Shown piece by piece: positions 21,680 through 32,551 of a DNA stretch of 64,000 nucleotides. Each line of letters begins with the position of its first letter. Position 1 is the first letter of the stretch. The stretch spans positions 57,302,501-57,366,500 of the forward strand of contig CM043697.1 in the NCBI GenBank assembly GCA_023935145.1, read 5' to 3'. The notes beneath the pieces are model-generated. The model saw only the letters and a list, made by a program, of their open reading frames with translations. It did no database searches and was not told the DNA's origin. The translations under genes were made by a program, and so were the position numbers. The stretch comes from Bretschneidera sinensis (taxonomy: Eukaryota; Streptophyta; Magnoliopsida; Brassicales; Akaniaceae).

Positions 21680-22466
21680 TCATATTCCTATAACTATTTC
21701 TTCTAATTGACCAGCAGGTTTGTACAGTTTCTTGTACATTATCTGGTGAATGAAAATTAGCAGCAACTTCTCCCAAGATTTATAGTTGTGTTTAATTTGA
21801 CATCTCTTCTTGCAGTCACTATACGTTTATGTAGCTAATGATTATATAATTCCATGTTACAATTGTTATTGACTGTACTGCTTGCAAATGACAGTTTCAG
21901 AAGCACAAATCGTTCCCAGATTGCCGTAAGTAGTGCTGCACATGTTCATTTAGCAACAACCTAATCCTAGAATCGACAAAGGCCATAGATGCGGATGGAA
22001 GTACCTCTAGTATATATAGCAATCTAAGTTGAGGCCTTGAAATTTTGACCCATATGGCACTATATATACAACTACACCATTGAGATTTTAAATTCACACT
22101 CATATCCATCTTTACAATTAGAAACAGAAGTCCCAAAATGAAAAGATGCAAAACCTACTAAACTAGCTGTATATAAGAGAGGCAAAACAACAAAAGAAAA
22201 GAAAAAAAGAAACAAAGATTAAATGAATTTCCAAACTTATACATCTTTTCATCTTCCCCCCCCGCCCCCAAAAAAAAATAAAAAATAAATAGATAACAAT
22301 CAGAAATATGACTAGAGCACCCCTGCATACAAGAACAGCAACCTAATTAACAAAAATGGTAGCTTTTTAACTCATAGATAATAAATTCGATCAGGAAAGA
22401 TATGGAAATAATTTATAGAACAACTCCAAAGCAATGCTCAAATTATTACCACGTGAGTTTACTTAC

Positions 22467-22541
22467 TTTCCCTTGAAAAGGAACCTGATCCTCTGTCATC
22501 GATAACTGCTGGATTTTTGGTTCAGTAACAACTCTGTTCAA
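22467..22541 (-). CDS. Internal exon of the CACTA-borne minus-strand gene
   Basis: A 75-bp exon (25 codons, LNRVVTEPKIQQLSMTEDQ) is framed by an acceptor TGTGCAG at 22542-22548 and a donor GTAAGT at 22461-22466, read on the minus strand. Its phase is 0 at both ends, matching the upstream exon ending at 22804 and the downstream exon starting at 20658. I do not recognise the peptide. The exon model is inferred from splice consensus only. Confidence 0.45.
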
Positions 22542-22803
22542 CTGCACAACATAGCAAAAAATTAAAAACCCACCAAATAGAGTATTGTCAAAAAATATTA
22601 AGATATGACTTAGACATGAAACCAAAAAAAGTAACTAAAATAGGACAAACTTATAAAAAAAATAAACTAAAATAGGAGAAACAGCGACAATAATAACAAA
22701 GACCAAAAGATGTTACAAATGACTAACATCTATGAATGTCAAATCAAGATTCAAACCGTGATTTCGAAATGAGAAATAAAAAGGAAAAAAATTAAAGTAA
22801 TAC

Positions 22804-23037
22804 CTGATTAGGGTTCACTCGTAGGAGGGATGAAAATTTTGGGGGAAACGGCGTGGTGGAGGTAAGGGCGGAGCAGGGAAAATTTTTTGGGGGAATGGTG
22901 CGGTGGAGCGAAGGGCAGCAGAAAAATTTTGGGGGAAAAAGTATGGCGGTATGTGGACGGAAATTTTGAGAGAAACGGCGTGGTGGAGCGAAGGGCAGCA
23001 GAAAAATTTTGGAGGATAAATTATGGCGGCAGATCAT
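22804..23037 (-). CDS. Candidate first exon of the CACTA-borne gene
   Basis: Minus-strand frame of 78 codons from ATG at 23037 to a donor-like CAG/GTATTA at 22803. It is low-complexity and built from repeats (PPKFFCCPSL, PPKNFPCSAL, PPRRFSQNF), rich in Pro, Phe and Ser. It sits just inside the right subterminal repeats, where an En/Spm promoter and first exon would be. The phase agrees with the next exon at 22541. Function unknown. It could be a chance frame in tandem repeats. Confidence 0.35.
22830..23020. repeat. Imperfect tandem repeats inside the right end of the CACTA element
   Basis: Four to five units with GAAAATTTTGGGGGAAA followed by GGCG(T/C)GGTGGAGCGAAGG occur from 22830 to 23020. 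Two of them are nearly identical (22895 and 22975 regions). They form the coding body of the candidate first exon. Confidence 0.75.
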
Positions 23038-23039
23038 TT

Positions 23040-23427
23040 ATATAAGAAATTACCGGTATATGTTCGAAACCCGTTTCATATTCTGGCGCTTTGAAGCGCC
23101 GGGATATATAGAGAGCATATACCGGCGCTTTGAAGCGCTGGTAAATACAGAAAGAATATACTGGCGTTTCAAAGTGTTGGAATATGGAATGGGTTGCGAG
23201 CATATACCGGCGCTTGAAAAAACGCTGGTATATGCTCGAAACTCATTTCATATTCGGCGGTTTGAAGCGCCAGTATATTGCGGCGCTTTTAAATGCCGCT
23301 ATATGTATTAAAATTCATGCATACTGGCGCTTTAAAGCACTGTTATATGTTCTTTGTATATTGCAGCGCCACAAAAAAAGCGCCGATGGTTATAGTATTG
23401 CGACGTTTTTGTGAAGCGCCGGCATAT
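23040..23427. repeat. Right subterminal GGCGCTT/AAGCGCC repeats of CACTA element
   Basis: About twelve units such as TCTGGCGCTTTGAAGCGCCGG and ACCGGCGCTTTGAAGCGCTGG. Many form 16-bp palindromes with the core GGCGCTTTGAAGCGCC, more regular than on the left side. They end 18 bp before the terminal inverted repeat. Confidence 0.85.
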
Positions 23428-23445
23428 GTAAATTATGTTAAAGTG

Positions 23446-24777
23446 ATATACTTTTAGTATAATGGTAAAAACGTTAGTTAATTTTCGATTGATGCAACGT
23501 CTCCATTATTTGTCATAACCTCCAACTGGCCATTGAAATAACTGTAAAATCGATGAACCACATACTATTGTCAAATTAATTGAGAAGCCACGTGGTTTCC
23601 TGAGCACAAGTTGAACAAAACAGTAAAATAATTTAATTGCAACCAAGGCAGTACTCGAGCCCCAAAGGGAATACACAAATTGCAAAATAACATCAAAATT
23701 TTTAATGTCCTTTGGAAGTTCTTCAACATCGAGCAGTCAGGGTTACTAAGGAAAAAAGGTTGCAGATATAGAATACGCCTGTCCAGTTCATAAATGTGCT
23801 GGAGAGCGCTCAAATATGTTCTAAGTATATTGGTACATCTTAGGTTATAATCACATATAAAAATTAAAAATTATTTCTACATTTTTTTTAGAGTTTACAT
23901 AAAACTTAATTGGATATATATAATAATTAATGGCTCAAAGTAGGAAGAAAAAAACAGTCTACTATTTTTTCCTTCTTTGGCAATTAAGCGAACACATTTA
24001 TTTTGGTGTTTAAATTACATTAAAGAATTGGTTAAGTTTAGAACAAATAGTATACATAAAAAATCTCTTGATTTAATAGGAAAGTTCGTAGGTATAAAAG
24101 CTAAGTTTTACACAACTATAAGCCTATAACGATGGTTTTAAATAATGGACGCAATACAATATAGCAACCACTATATCGTTGCAATAGCGATAGTCGCTGT
24201 AAGTGTGGCATTCACAGTTTTATCTGTTCCCCATCGTGATTTGATAATAGAAATTCATCTTTATGGATTTTTAACTATATGATCAAAAGGTCAATCAATT
24301 ACGATTATTATTTACTTAATTTTATAGTAGATTATATTAGGTTGTTAAAAAAAATTTGTGACTGCTATTTACAATTTAACACACTTTGTATCTGTAGCTG
24401 CGATAAACAATGCATGACTCCAACGTCAATTTAAAACCCTACCTTTAACTAGTTAAGTTCACCCAACAAAATTATAACTCTTATATAGAAAAAAAAAAAC
24501 AATTCAAGCTCTAATTGGTACACTATGAGGAGAGATTTACATTTTTGTTACCTTGATAAATGGTTTCATTATGCATCAACTCCATTTTGACTAAATTGTT
24601 TAAGGTCGAATATAACAATTTCCACAACACATGCTTTTTAAAATGAACCGCTCCAACTTTGAAAACACAAAACTTTACCCTTTATCTTAGCTGAAAGATA
24701 AGAGAGTTAATAAGACCAAAGGTAAACCCACCAATCATGTTTAACCTACACCCAACATACAAAATGGACACCATTTT
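23446..24777. other. Non-coding stretch between CACTA element and solo LTR
   Basis: No credible gene. A possible small inverted-repeat element lies at 24134-24443 (listed separately). A minus-strand frame at 23571-23813 has no recognisable features. Confidence 0.4.
24134..24443. mobile_element. Possible MITE with GGTTTTAAAT inverted ends
   Basis: GGTTTTAAATAATGGACGC at the left faces ACGTCAATTTAAAACCCTACC at the right, about 310 bp apart. They share GGTTTTAAAT as an inverted repeat. The inside has paired GCAATAGCGATAG-like and CTGCGATAAAC sequence. I could not find a target duplication, so the call is tentative. Confidence 0.3.
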
Positions 24778-27377
24778 TGTAAGGACCAATCCCGAGTAAG
24801 CCCTACTCTGAACAGCTCCATTACCTTTTAGCACTGAACACCTTAATTTATGATGCAAACAGACAACTTACAATTCATAACAACAAATTCCTTCAACACA
24901 AGGACAAATTTACACATTCAACTAACAAACCCAAACAATCTTACAATACAAGATCATTAAAGTTTTTAAAATTTACAAAAGATGCGAATAAAAAAAATAC
25001 CCAACTGTAACTAACTTATGTATTTTCTTTTACAATGACTAAACCATACCCAAGTATTTAATTCCTAACGAAACCCAAAAGACAAGGATGTCGTGATCAA
25101 GAGCCTTATTAAGTACTCCCTGTGAAAATTCGAGTGCTTCCTGAAATGTTAGTAAAAATAAAAGAGTGAGCTAAAAGCTCTGTGAGAAACACTTTACGAG
25201 AGGTAATCATATTGGAGAAATTTATTATTTTTAGACTCGGTTATATCTTATAATTTATTAAATCTCTAAGCAAGTGTAATAAAATTATTAATTTTCTCCC
25301 AATCACTTTTCTCAATTTCTTAACAAGAATAAAATACTACTTGAACAAGAATTCACCAATGTCCTTCCAATAAATTTCAAACATACAATTCTTACCATAC
25401 CGTGTACATCATAAAACCAATAAAATAAAAGGAACCTCCATCTTGATACTTTTCCATCATCACAATTAACATTCATGTCCTTCACCGGCCAGCACATCAC
25501 ATGCCTCTCAAAGGCAATTCACAATCATTACCCCTCATGGGTCAATTCCACTACACTATATGCAATGCAAATACGAATGTAATGAGATTTATGATCATGC
25601 ATAAATTCATATCATCATAATGCCCCTCATTGGGCTAAGCATATAAAAACGAGGATGTCTCCCCATGTACGATACGTCATATCATCATAACATTTCTCAA
25701 TGAAACATCTTCGGATTCCCAACACCCCTTGCAAGGTGCAATCCAACACATCCAAAGTTCATTCGGTATACTTACCCCCCTTATGGGAAGGGACCTATCA
25801 CAATCTCACCACTCTCCCTTTTATATTGCCCTAACCATATATATATAGCGTGAAAATACATTCACCAAGAAATGAATATGCAAACAAGCATTCATCAATC
25901 AACCACATCACATTTTCGTATGCATCACAATCTCATGGCAATCAAATCAATCACTTTCATTACATTTACGCACATCACAATTCCTAAGTATAACTAAATC
26001 AAATCATTTCTAAACTCATGTTTTGTACATTTGTGTTTCCACATGTTTTTATATAAATCTCACAACATTATTCTTTATTATTTCCTTACTTAAATCTTCT
26101 ATACTCACATTTCTTATAATTCTACCATTTGTGATTTTCACAATCAATCATGTTTTTCATATTTTTGTTTATATTTTACAATCTAATACGCTTACTAAAA
26201 GTAAGGAGTAACTCACATTTGTCGTACCAAGCTCCAACCTTGGATTACTTCCTAGCTTTTGGTGTTTTCCTCTTATCACACCTAATATATATAATTACTT
26301 AGTACACTCACTCAAGAAACATACAATTAAATACACCCAAACATACCGTAGAATTTATACGAATATACAAATCTAGGGTTTAAGTTACAAACCCCTTTTC
26401 ATTTTATTTAAATCATTTAAAAATTCGTTCTAGTACGGTTTAAAACGAAAGAAATGTTTTCAAGATCTTAACTTTCAAAACTTTATCATGAAATCAAGTT
26501 TATATTACTTTGGAAGAGTCTAGGATTGAAATAATTTATTAAAAATGATTTAATTTAGAAAAACAGGGTTGAAAAAATTGTCAACTGACTATCCTCTGAC
26601 CAGAAAGGTTGCATTACCAACTGTGCACTCGGGACAGTTCACTGTCTGGTCCGGATTTTTGAAAAATCATGAGGAAAATACTATTTTTCTTCAAAATCTT
26701 TCACCTATCTCTCATGGAACTTCCAAGCCAAACAAAATACATGTTCCTAATAGTTTAAAATGAGAGAACAAGTATTACCCATAAGAGAAAATGAACTCAA
26801 ATTCTCAAATCAAGGCATTTAGCACAAAAAACGGAACTTTCTTGAAAAAAACATTTTCCTTAAACTTTCTCCAAATAAAACTTCAAATTTAAGCTTTCAA
26901 AACACAAATCTTTTGTCTAAAAAACATGTTTGATAATTAGGAATAGAGAAAGACAAGCCTTTACCTTGATTTTTGACATAAATTCCCCCTTTCTTTCCTT
27001 TTTCTTCCTCTTCTTCCTTCATTCTTTCCTTTTTTCTTCTTTTCTCTCTTTTTCTCTCCTCTCTCTCGACACTTCTAGAGAAATCCAGCACATCCATCTC
27101 ACCTCCTATTTATAATAAAAACTCTTCTCTAATTACAAATCATTCCTTCAAATTAAAACCTCTTCCATAATTTACCCCAAAACTCTTTAAAACTCCAAAG
27201 ATTTCTCCAATTACAACTTTTTGTTTTTCTCAAATCTTAATTTGTGTACATTTTTTCAAATTGTACAAATTTCTGGTACAATTTAGTTATAAGTCAAACC
27301 GGAACAAACACACCGAATACATGTCAAAATGTAACCTCATAATTTAAAATATTCAAATTAAAATATCGGGTTTTACA
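24778..27377 (-). repeat. 2.6-kb solo LTR (probably gypsy-type)
   Basis: The segment starts TGTAAGGACC and ends GGGTTTTACA (TG...CA), and is flanked by ATTTT on both sides (24773-24777 and 27378-27382). This is the 5-bp duplication of an LTR-element insertion, and there is no internal domain. A solo LTR formed by recombination between two LTRs fits. A minus-strand TATA-like TTATAAATAGGAGG near 27105-27118, about 260 bp from the TGTAAAACCCG end, suggests minus orientation. The lineage is inferred from length and ends. Confidence 0.75.
27105..27118 (-). promoter_or_regulatory. TATA-like element of the solo LTR
   Basis: Reads TTATAAATAGGAGGTG on the minus strand, followed downstream by a purine-rich GAGAGAGGAGAGAAAAAG stretch. 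Solo LTRs can keep promoter activity. Activity here is not shown. Confidence 0.35.
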
Positions 27378-27399
27378 ATTTTTGTGTTAATTCCTAAAC

Positions 27400-28063
27400 C
27401 ACCCTTCAAGTTGTAATCTTAGATTGCATCAATATAAGCACAGTTATCTTTACACAACCCCTAAAAGACTTGAGAGTGAGTGGCGCCTCTTCCTTTTTTT
27501 TTATTTCTCACAACCCATAAACTGACCAACAACTTTTGTTTTCATGTTAGTTGATGAAACTTGTGTAGCTGATGAAGTTGACGCAGCTGATGAACCTGAT
27601 GAAGAAGATTGAGCTGATGAAGGTCAAGGTTGAGAATTAAGGAAGATAGAGACATAGAAGCAGTAGATCATATCAGTTATCTAAGGTTCTATTTAATGGT
27701 ATCTACTAATAAGTGTGAGCTTCGATGGAACATCAATTGCCAAGTTGTTAGAAAATTAGAGAAATGGAGAAGCTAATGACGAATAGAGATACCCAACAAT
27801 TGAGTATTGTACCAAAGTAGAGGAAAAGTTAATGAGAGGAATTTTAAAATTTTTTGAAATGTTCTATTGATGTACTATGGAATTAAGGTTTTCAATATAA
27901 ATGTGTAGTATCCACCGATAGAAAATTTTTTCCTACATTCACAACAAAATATGATTTTGATAGCCAATGATATTCTTTGGCAAAAGGTACCATAGGTAAA
28001 TGAAGTTTCAACTCAAGCAAGTTTTGTAAGAAGAAAATGTGAATTTTGATTTGAAAAAAAAAT
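27400..28063 (+). repeat. Dispersed direct repeat, copy B (matches 13992-14583)
   Basis: Shares at least 550 bp with copy A in the same orientation, from CAGTTATCTTTACACAACC to TTTTGATTTGAAAAAAAAA. Copy B contains an expanded GATGAA/GCTGATGAA stretch (27552-27612) that could encode Asp/Ala/Glu repeats ending in a stop. Gene content is unclear. Confidence 0.85.
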
Positions 28064-28464
28064 ATTTCATAGTATATTTGAGTGACAATACTGTGTACGA
28101 AATTCTAACCCATATACAGCTTTTTGTTGCATCTTTTAATATTCACTCTGCCAATTATCAAACCAAATAAATACAAATTTATTTATATGATTCAACATAT
28201 ATTTTTATGATACAGATACATCCATGACTTAACCAAAACTTCTAAACATAAACCATAAACTTCAATTGAATCTTTGGATGACGATCAACAAACGTCACAT
28301 AACTTTTTCTTTAATCACAAGCATCGAACAATCTATTTATCCCACCCCTAATCAAACTTCCTCCAAACTGAGATCTATCAACACTCCGACTGATTCGATT
28401 CCAATTATAGCCCGTACACTCTTCACCTTAAATATTCCTCTTACTAATTAAACTTTGGGGTTCT
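28064..28464. other. Short non-coding stretch before the nested copia element
   Basis: AT-rich, no gene seen. It ends with GTTCT (28460-28464), the left target duplication of the element that follows. Confidence 0.6.
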
Positions 28465-29008
28465 TGTTGGTATTTGTCTAAGGATTAAACAGGTTGAAGA
28501 ATGAAGGTTCAACAGCATCAGGCTTGGAAGTGTGCGCCATGGCCCAGCCTTGTGCGCCACGGCCTGCAGCAACTCCAGAAGCTCCCCCCTCCAGGCTGCA
28601 CCACGGCTCAGCCTTGGGCGCCGCGGCCCCCAGTAGCTGGAGGTGGTGTGCCCTGCTTTGAGCCGCGTTCTGCCTTGTTTTAGGCCGCGGCTCCAGGCAC
28701 ACCTGAGGCCATTTTTCAGCACTCTTATCCTGATACGTGGGGCTTTATTAAAACACACAGGGTCACTTAGACTTGTTGGAGGGCTATGATTGATTGGTCC
28801 TCAAGATTTATGGGTTGAGATTGACTTCAAGATTGGTTCAAGAAGTGGTGCACTATATAAAAGGTCATCTAGCTTCAATCAGAAGACAAAAGATATAAGA
28901 TCACCATACAAGAGAATTCAAGTGCAAGTGTGAGAGTGTAAAGACACAGAATACAAGAGAGGCACTAGAATAGATCTCATTCAAGAGTGGCTGGTTGTTT
29001 AGAAAGAT
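28465..29008 (+). repeat. 5' LTR of copia element 28465-45537, truncated
   Basis: The first 544 bp match the 880-bp 3' LTR (44658-45537), up to GGCTGGTTGTTTAGA. The rest of the LTR, the primer site and the start of gag are missing. A GC-rich block (about 28520-28700) with repeated GCGCC(A/G)(C/T)GGC sits in U3. Confidence 0.9.
28854..28860 (+). promoter_or_regulatory. LTR TATA box (copia 28465)
   Basis: CACTATATAAAAGGTC, repeated at 45047 in the 3' LTR as CACTATATAAAGGG, about 390 bp into the LTR. Confidence 0.6.
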
Positions 29009-29019
29009 GAAGATCAAAA

Positions 29020-29790
29020 CATAAGAGAGGCACTAAAATCAAAGTGATTCTTATGCAACAAAAGCTGGACTTGGCTATTGGAGAAGATGACGCTTTTCTA
29101 GTAAGTATCACGGAGGTCCAGCGGATTGAGATGAAGAAGATGTCGTATAGCACCATCTTTCTACACATGTCGGATAGTGTTACAAGGGAGTACAAAGACT
29201 TAGAAGATCTAGCTATTATATGGAAGAAACTAGATGAGTTGTTTCTTACCAAAACTCTTCCTAGTAAGATTTATCTTCTTAAACGAATCTTTGCTTTTAA
29301 AATGGATCCTAATAAAGAGTTGCAAGAGAATCTTGATATGCTTAATAAACTAGTTCAAGATTTGGCTAGTTGTTGTATAACATTCCCGGATGAACAATTG
29401 GTCGTTATATTATTGAATTCTCTTTCTGATTATTTTGAAAGTTTGATTAATGCTACTGAATATGGAAGAGATACACTAACCAAGGAAATTGTAATCAATA
29501 CTATAAGGGCTCATGATTTCAAAGCCAAGATGAGGGAAACATCAAGTGGAGAAGGGCTATTCATTATAGGAAGGCTAGCAACTCAGAATGGCAGTAGAAT
29601 CCATGGCAACTACCGGGAGAAATCAAAGGGTAGAGGGCAGAGCCATGGGAGAGTGCACTCCAAACCAAGAAAGATTGTAAGAAGAAGTTGTGGGATGAGA
29701 GAGGAGGAAGCCATACCAAGAATGAAGAGGCTTCGGTTGCCAAAGGAAAACAGCAAGATGATGTTCTTGTTGTGTGCTCAAATGTGAGCA
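29020..29790 (+). pseudogene. Copia gag, N-terminally truncated
   Basis: The frame starts abruptly after the LTR deletion with KVILMQQKLDLAI. It runs through the typical gag core (IIWKKLDELFLTKTL, RIFAFKMDPNKEL, LLNSLSDYFESLI) to about residue 170, then a basic region. The CCHC knuckle is not visible in the open frame: a frameshift near 29600-29700 leaves only basic residues in that frame. The frame ends at 29787. Confidence 0.8.
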
Positions 29791-31189
29791 GGAGGTAAGG
29801 CAACGCGAAATGGATCCTGGATTCTGGGTGCACTTATCACATGTGTCCTCACAGGGATTGGTTCAAGAATTTCAAGGAAACCAATGATGGAAAAGTTTTC
29901 TTGGGGAATGATATTTCTTGCCAAGTGAGGGGGATAAGAGACATCAAATTGAGGATGTTTGATGGAGTCACAAGGCTGCTGCAGAAAGTGAGGTATCTTT
30001 CGGATTTAAGAAGAAATTTGATCTCATTGGGGCAACTATATTCCATGGGGTACACGTACAAAGCAGATGGAGGAAAGATCAAGGTAACTAAGGGATCTTT
30101 TATAGTGATCAAAGCAGCAATAAAGGATGGTCTCTATGAGATGATCGGAGAGATAGAAATCAAGGATCAAGCAGCAAGCTTGATGGCTTAGATGGATAAG
30201 GCGATTCTTTAGCACAATCACTTGTGACATATGAGCAAAAAGGGCCTGCAAGTTCTCAACAAGGATGGTTTACTTGGTGGTGACAAGGTAGAGAAACTTG
30301 ATTTCTGCGAATGTTGTGTTCTTGGGAAGCAACATTGGGTCAGTTTCAACACCGGAATGCACAAGTCTAAGGGCATTCTTGACTACATTCATACGGATCT
30401 TTGGGGACTAGTAAGAACACCAACCAAGGGAGGTAATGTTTACTTTATGTCTTTCATTGATGATTATTCTAGAAATTTTTGGGTTTATTTGCTTAAAAAT
30501 AAATTAAATGCTTTGAATAAATTTGTGGTGTGGAAAAAGTTGCTAGAGACTCAAACGGGCAGGGTAGTTAAGGTGTTAAGAACTAATAATGGCTTAGAAT
30601 TTTTTAATAAGGATTTTGATAAATTCTATGAGTTAAATGGGATTCTAAGACATAGAGCGGCTGTAAAAACCCCTCAACAAAATGGAGTTGCTGAGAGGAT
30701 GAATAGGACCCTTATGGAAAAGTTTAGGTGCATGTTAATTGGGTCCAGTTTACCAAAATGTTTTTGGGGGGAAGCTGTGTCTACTGCTACATATTTGGTT
30801 AATAGATCACCCTCTAGGGCTTTAGACCTTAAGACTCCCGAGGAGATATGGAGTGGGAAACCCCTAGCAACCTTAGAACTTTTGGATGTGCTGCGTTTGC
30901 ACATCAAAAGGATGATAAACTTTGCCCAAGGTCTAGAAAATGTGTGTTTCTAGGGTATGGTGATGGGGTTAAGGGGTATAGGTTGTGGTCCTTAGAGCCA
31001 AAAGGGACTAAACTCATAATAAGTAGGGATGTCATTTTTAATGGATTGTTATTTCACTATTTGGAGAAAACTAACCCTGCAGGGGATAGTGAGCAAACCA
31101 GTTCGGTATTTGTGGAGCATAGCATCAAGGAAAATTCAGTTCAGGTAGAGCAAGGAAGGCCAGAGGGTTCGGACCAGGTAAACCATTGA
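29791..31189 (+). pseudogene. Copia protease and integrase
   Basis: Protease begins after a TGA near 29788 with KWILDSGCTYHMCP (about 29810), followed by LRRNLISLGQL. Two stops near 30190-30215 precede HMSKKGLQVL and the C-E-C-C pair (FCECCVLGKQ) of the pre-integrase domain. Integrase reads HTDLWG (about 30390), FIDDYSRNFWVYLL, LRTNNGLEF and TPQQNGVAERMNRTLM. In LRTNNG, Asn replaces the catalytic Asp expected in R-T/S-D-N/G, so the active site is damaged as well as the frame. A frameshift near 30870 moves the C-terminal part (CVFLGYGDGVKGYRLW) to another frame. Confidence 0.85.
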
Positions 31190-32551
31190 TGAAGGCCAAG
31201 CTCAGGACATTCATGAGGAGGCTGAACTAGAAGGGGATGATGCAGCAAGTCAGAATGACTATCAGCTCACAAGGAACTGGGAAAGGAGGGTGGTCAGACC
31301 ACCTTTAAGATATAGTTTTGCAGACGCTAATGTAGCAACTCCTTATTCAAAAGAAGGGGTTGAACCAGAAACTTACATAGATACCATGGAATATAAGGAT
31401 TCATCAAAGTGGCAGCTAGCTATGGAGGAAGAAATTAATTCTTTGAGGAAGAACAACTCTTGGGAATTGGGGCCCAAACTAGAAAAACAGAGAGTTGTGG
31501 ATTGTAAATGGATTTACAAGATCAAAGAAGGGAAACCTCCAGGGGATAAAGTTCAGTATAAGGCTAGGCTGGTGGCGAAAGGGTTCACACAAAGAGAAGG
31601 CATAAATTTCACCGAAATATTCTCACCGGTTGTGAAATATAAGACGATAAGGATAATGTTAGCAATGGTGGTCCAATTTAATTGGGAAATCGAGCAAATG
31701 GATGTGAAGATAGTGTTCTTACATGGAGAGCTTGATGAGGCCATCTAGATGAGGTAACCCGAAGGCTATGAGGAAGGAAGGCAAGGAGATTTGGTGTGCC
31801 AATTGAAGAAATCTCTTTATGACCTGAAGGAATCACCTCGACAATGGAATAAGAGGTTTGATTCCTTTGTAACTAGCTTAGGTTTCATGAAGAGCTACTA
31901 TGATTCATGCTTGTACTACAAGGGGCACAAGGTGGAGGAAATGGTGATTATCCTCATCTATGTCGATGATATGGTGTTGGTTGGGAACAGCAGGGAGAGG
32001 ATAGAAGAATTGAAGTCTCAACTCAGTTCGGAGTTTGAGATGAATGGTCTTGGCCATGCACAGAAGATCCTTGGAATGAGTATAATGAGGGAAAGGGAGA
32101 GAAACACATTAAAGATTTCTCAGACTTCCTACATAGAAAAGATGATATATAAGTTTTCTATAGAAGATAGTAAACCAGTGAAGGTTCCTCTTCTGGTCAT
32201 TTCAAGTTCTCTAGCGATCAATTTCCGAGATCGGATGAGGAGAAGAAGGAAATAGAAAAGGTCCCTTACTCTAGTGCGGTTGGATCTGTAATGTTCACCA
32301 TGGTAAGCACTAGACCCGACATTGCTCATGCAATAAGTGTTCTCAGCAGGTTTATGAGTAATCTCGAAAAAGAGCATTGGCTTGGGATGAAGTGGTTGCT
32401 GAGGTACTTGAAGGGAAGCCCAGATGTGGGGCTGGTTTATGAGAAAACTGGTAAGTCCATCTGTCTTGAGGGTTATGAGGATTCGGACTATGGAGCAGAC
32501 CAGGATAAAAGAAGATCGATTACCTTCTACTTCTTCAACTTAAATGGATGT
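31190..32551 (+). pseudogene. Copia reverse transcriptase and 5' part of RNase H, split by insertion
   Basis: Reverse transcriptase: WQLAMEEEINSL (about 31410), YKARLVAKGFTQREG, MDVKIVFLHGELDEA. A TAG follows at 31746, and then the catalytic YVDDMVLVGN near 31960. A frameshift near 32250 leads to RT connection/RNase H (STRPDIAHAISVLSRFM, YEDSDYGADQDKR). The reading stops at FFNLNGC at 32551, where the Athila-like element is inserted. It resumes at 43483. Confidence 0.85.

Larger units (their letters stand above)
19644..23445 (-). mobile_element. Non-autonomous CACTA (En/Spm) transposon
   Basis: The left end is CACTACAAGATAA and the right end is TTATGTTAAAGTG. As inverted repeats they agree at 10 of 13 positions, and the first four bases CACT are exact. 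The flanks are ATA at 19641-19643 and ATA at 23446-23448, the 3-bp duplication expected for this superfamily. Both subterminal regions carry dense GGCGCTT...AAGCGCC repeats, as in CACTA elements. The TNPD/TNP2 transposase is absent, so it cannot move alone. A small spliced-looking gene and a membrane-protein fragment lie inside on the minus strand, so I orient the element with its 5' end at 23445. Confidence 0.85.

Noticed and set aside
26897..27115. Lys/Glu-rich minus-strand frame and Phe/Ser-rich plus-strand frame
   Set aside because: Both come from a pyrimidine tract just downstream of the solo-LTR TATA box.
28444..28758. GC-rich frames on both strands (also at 44640-44951)
   Set aside because: They fall in the GC-rich U3 of the copia LTR, where low stop-codon density alone makes open frames on several frames at once.
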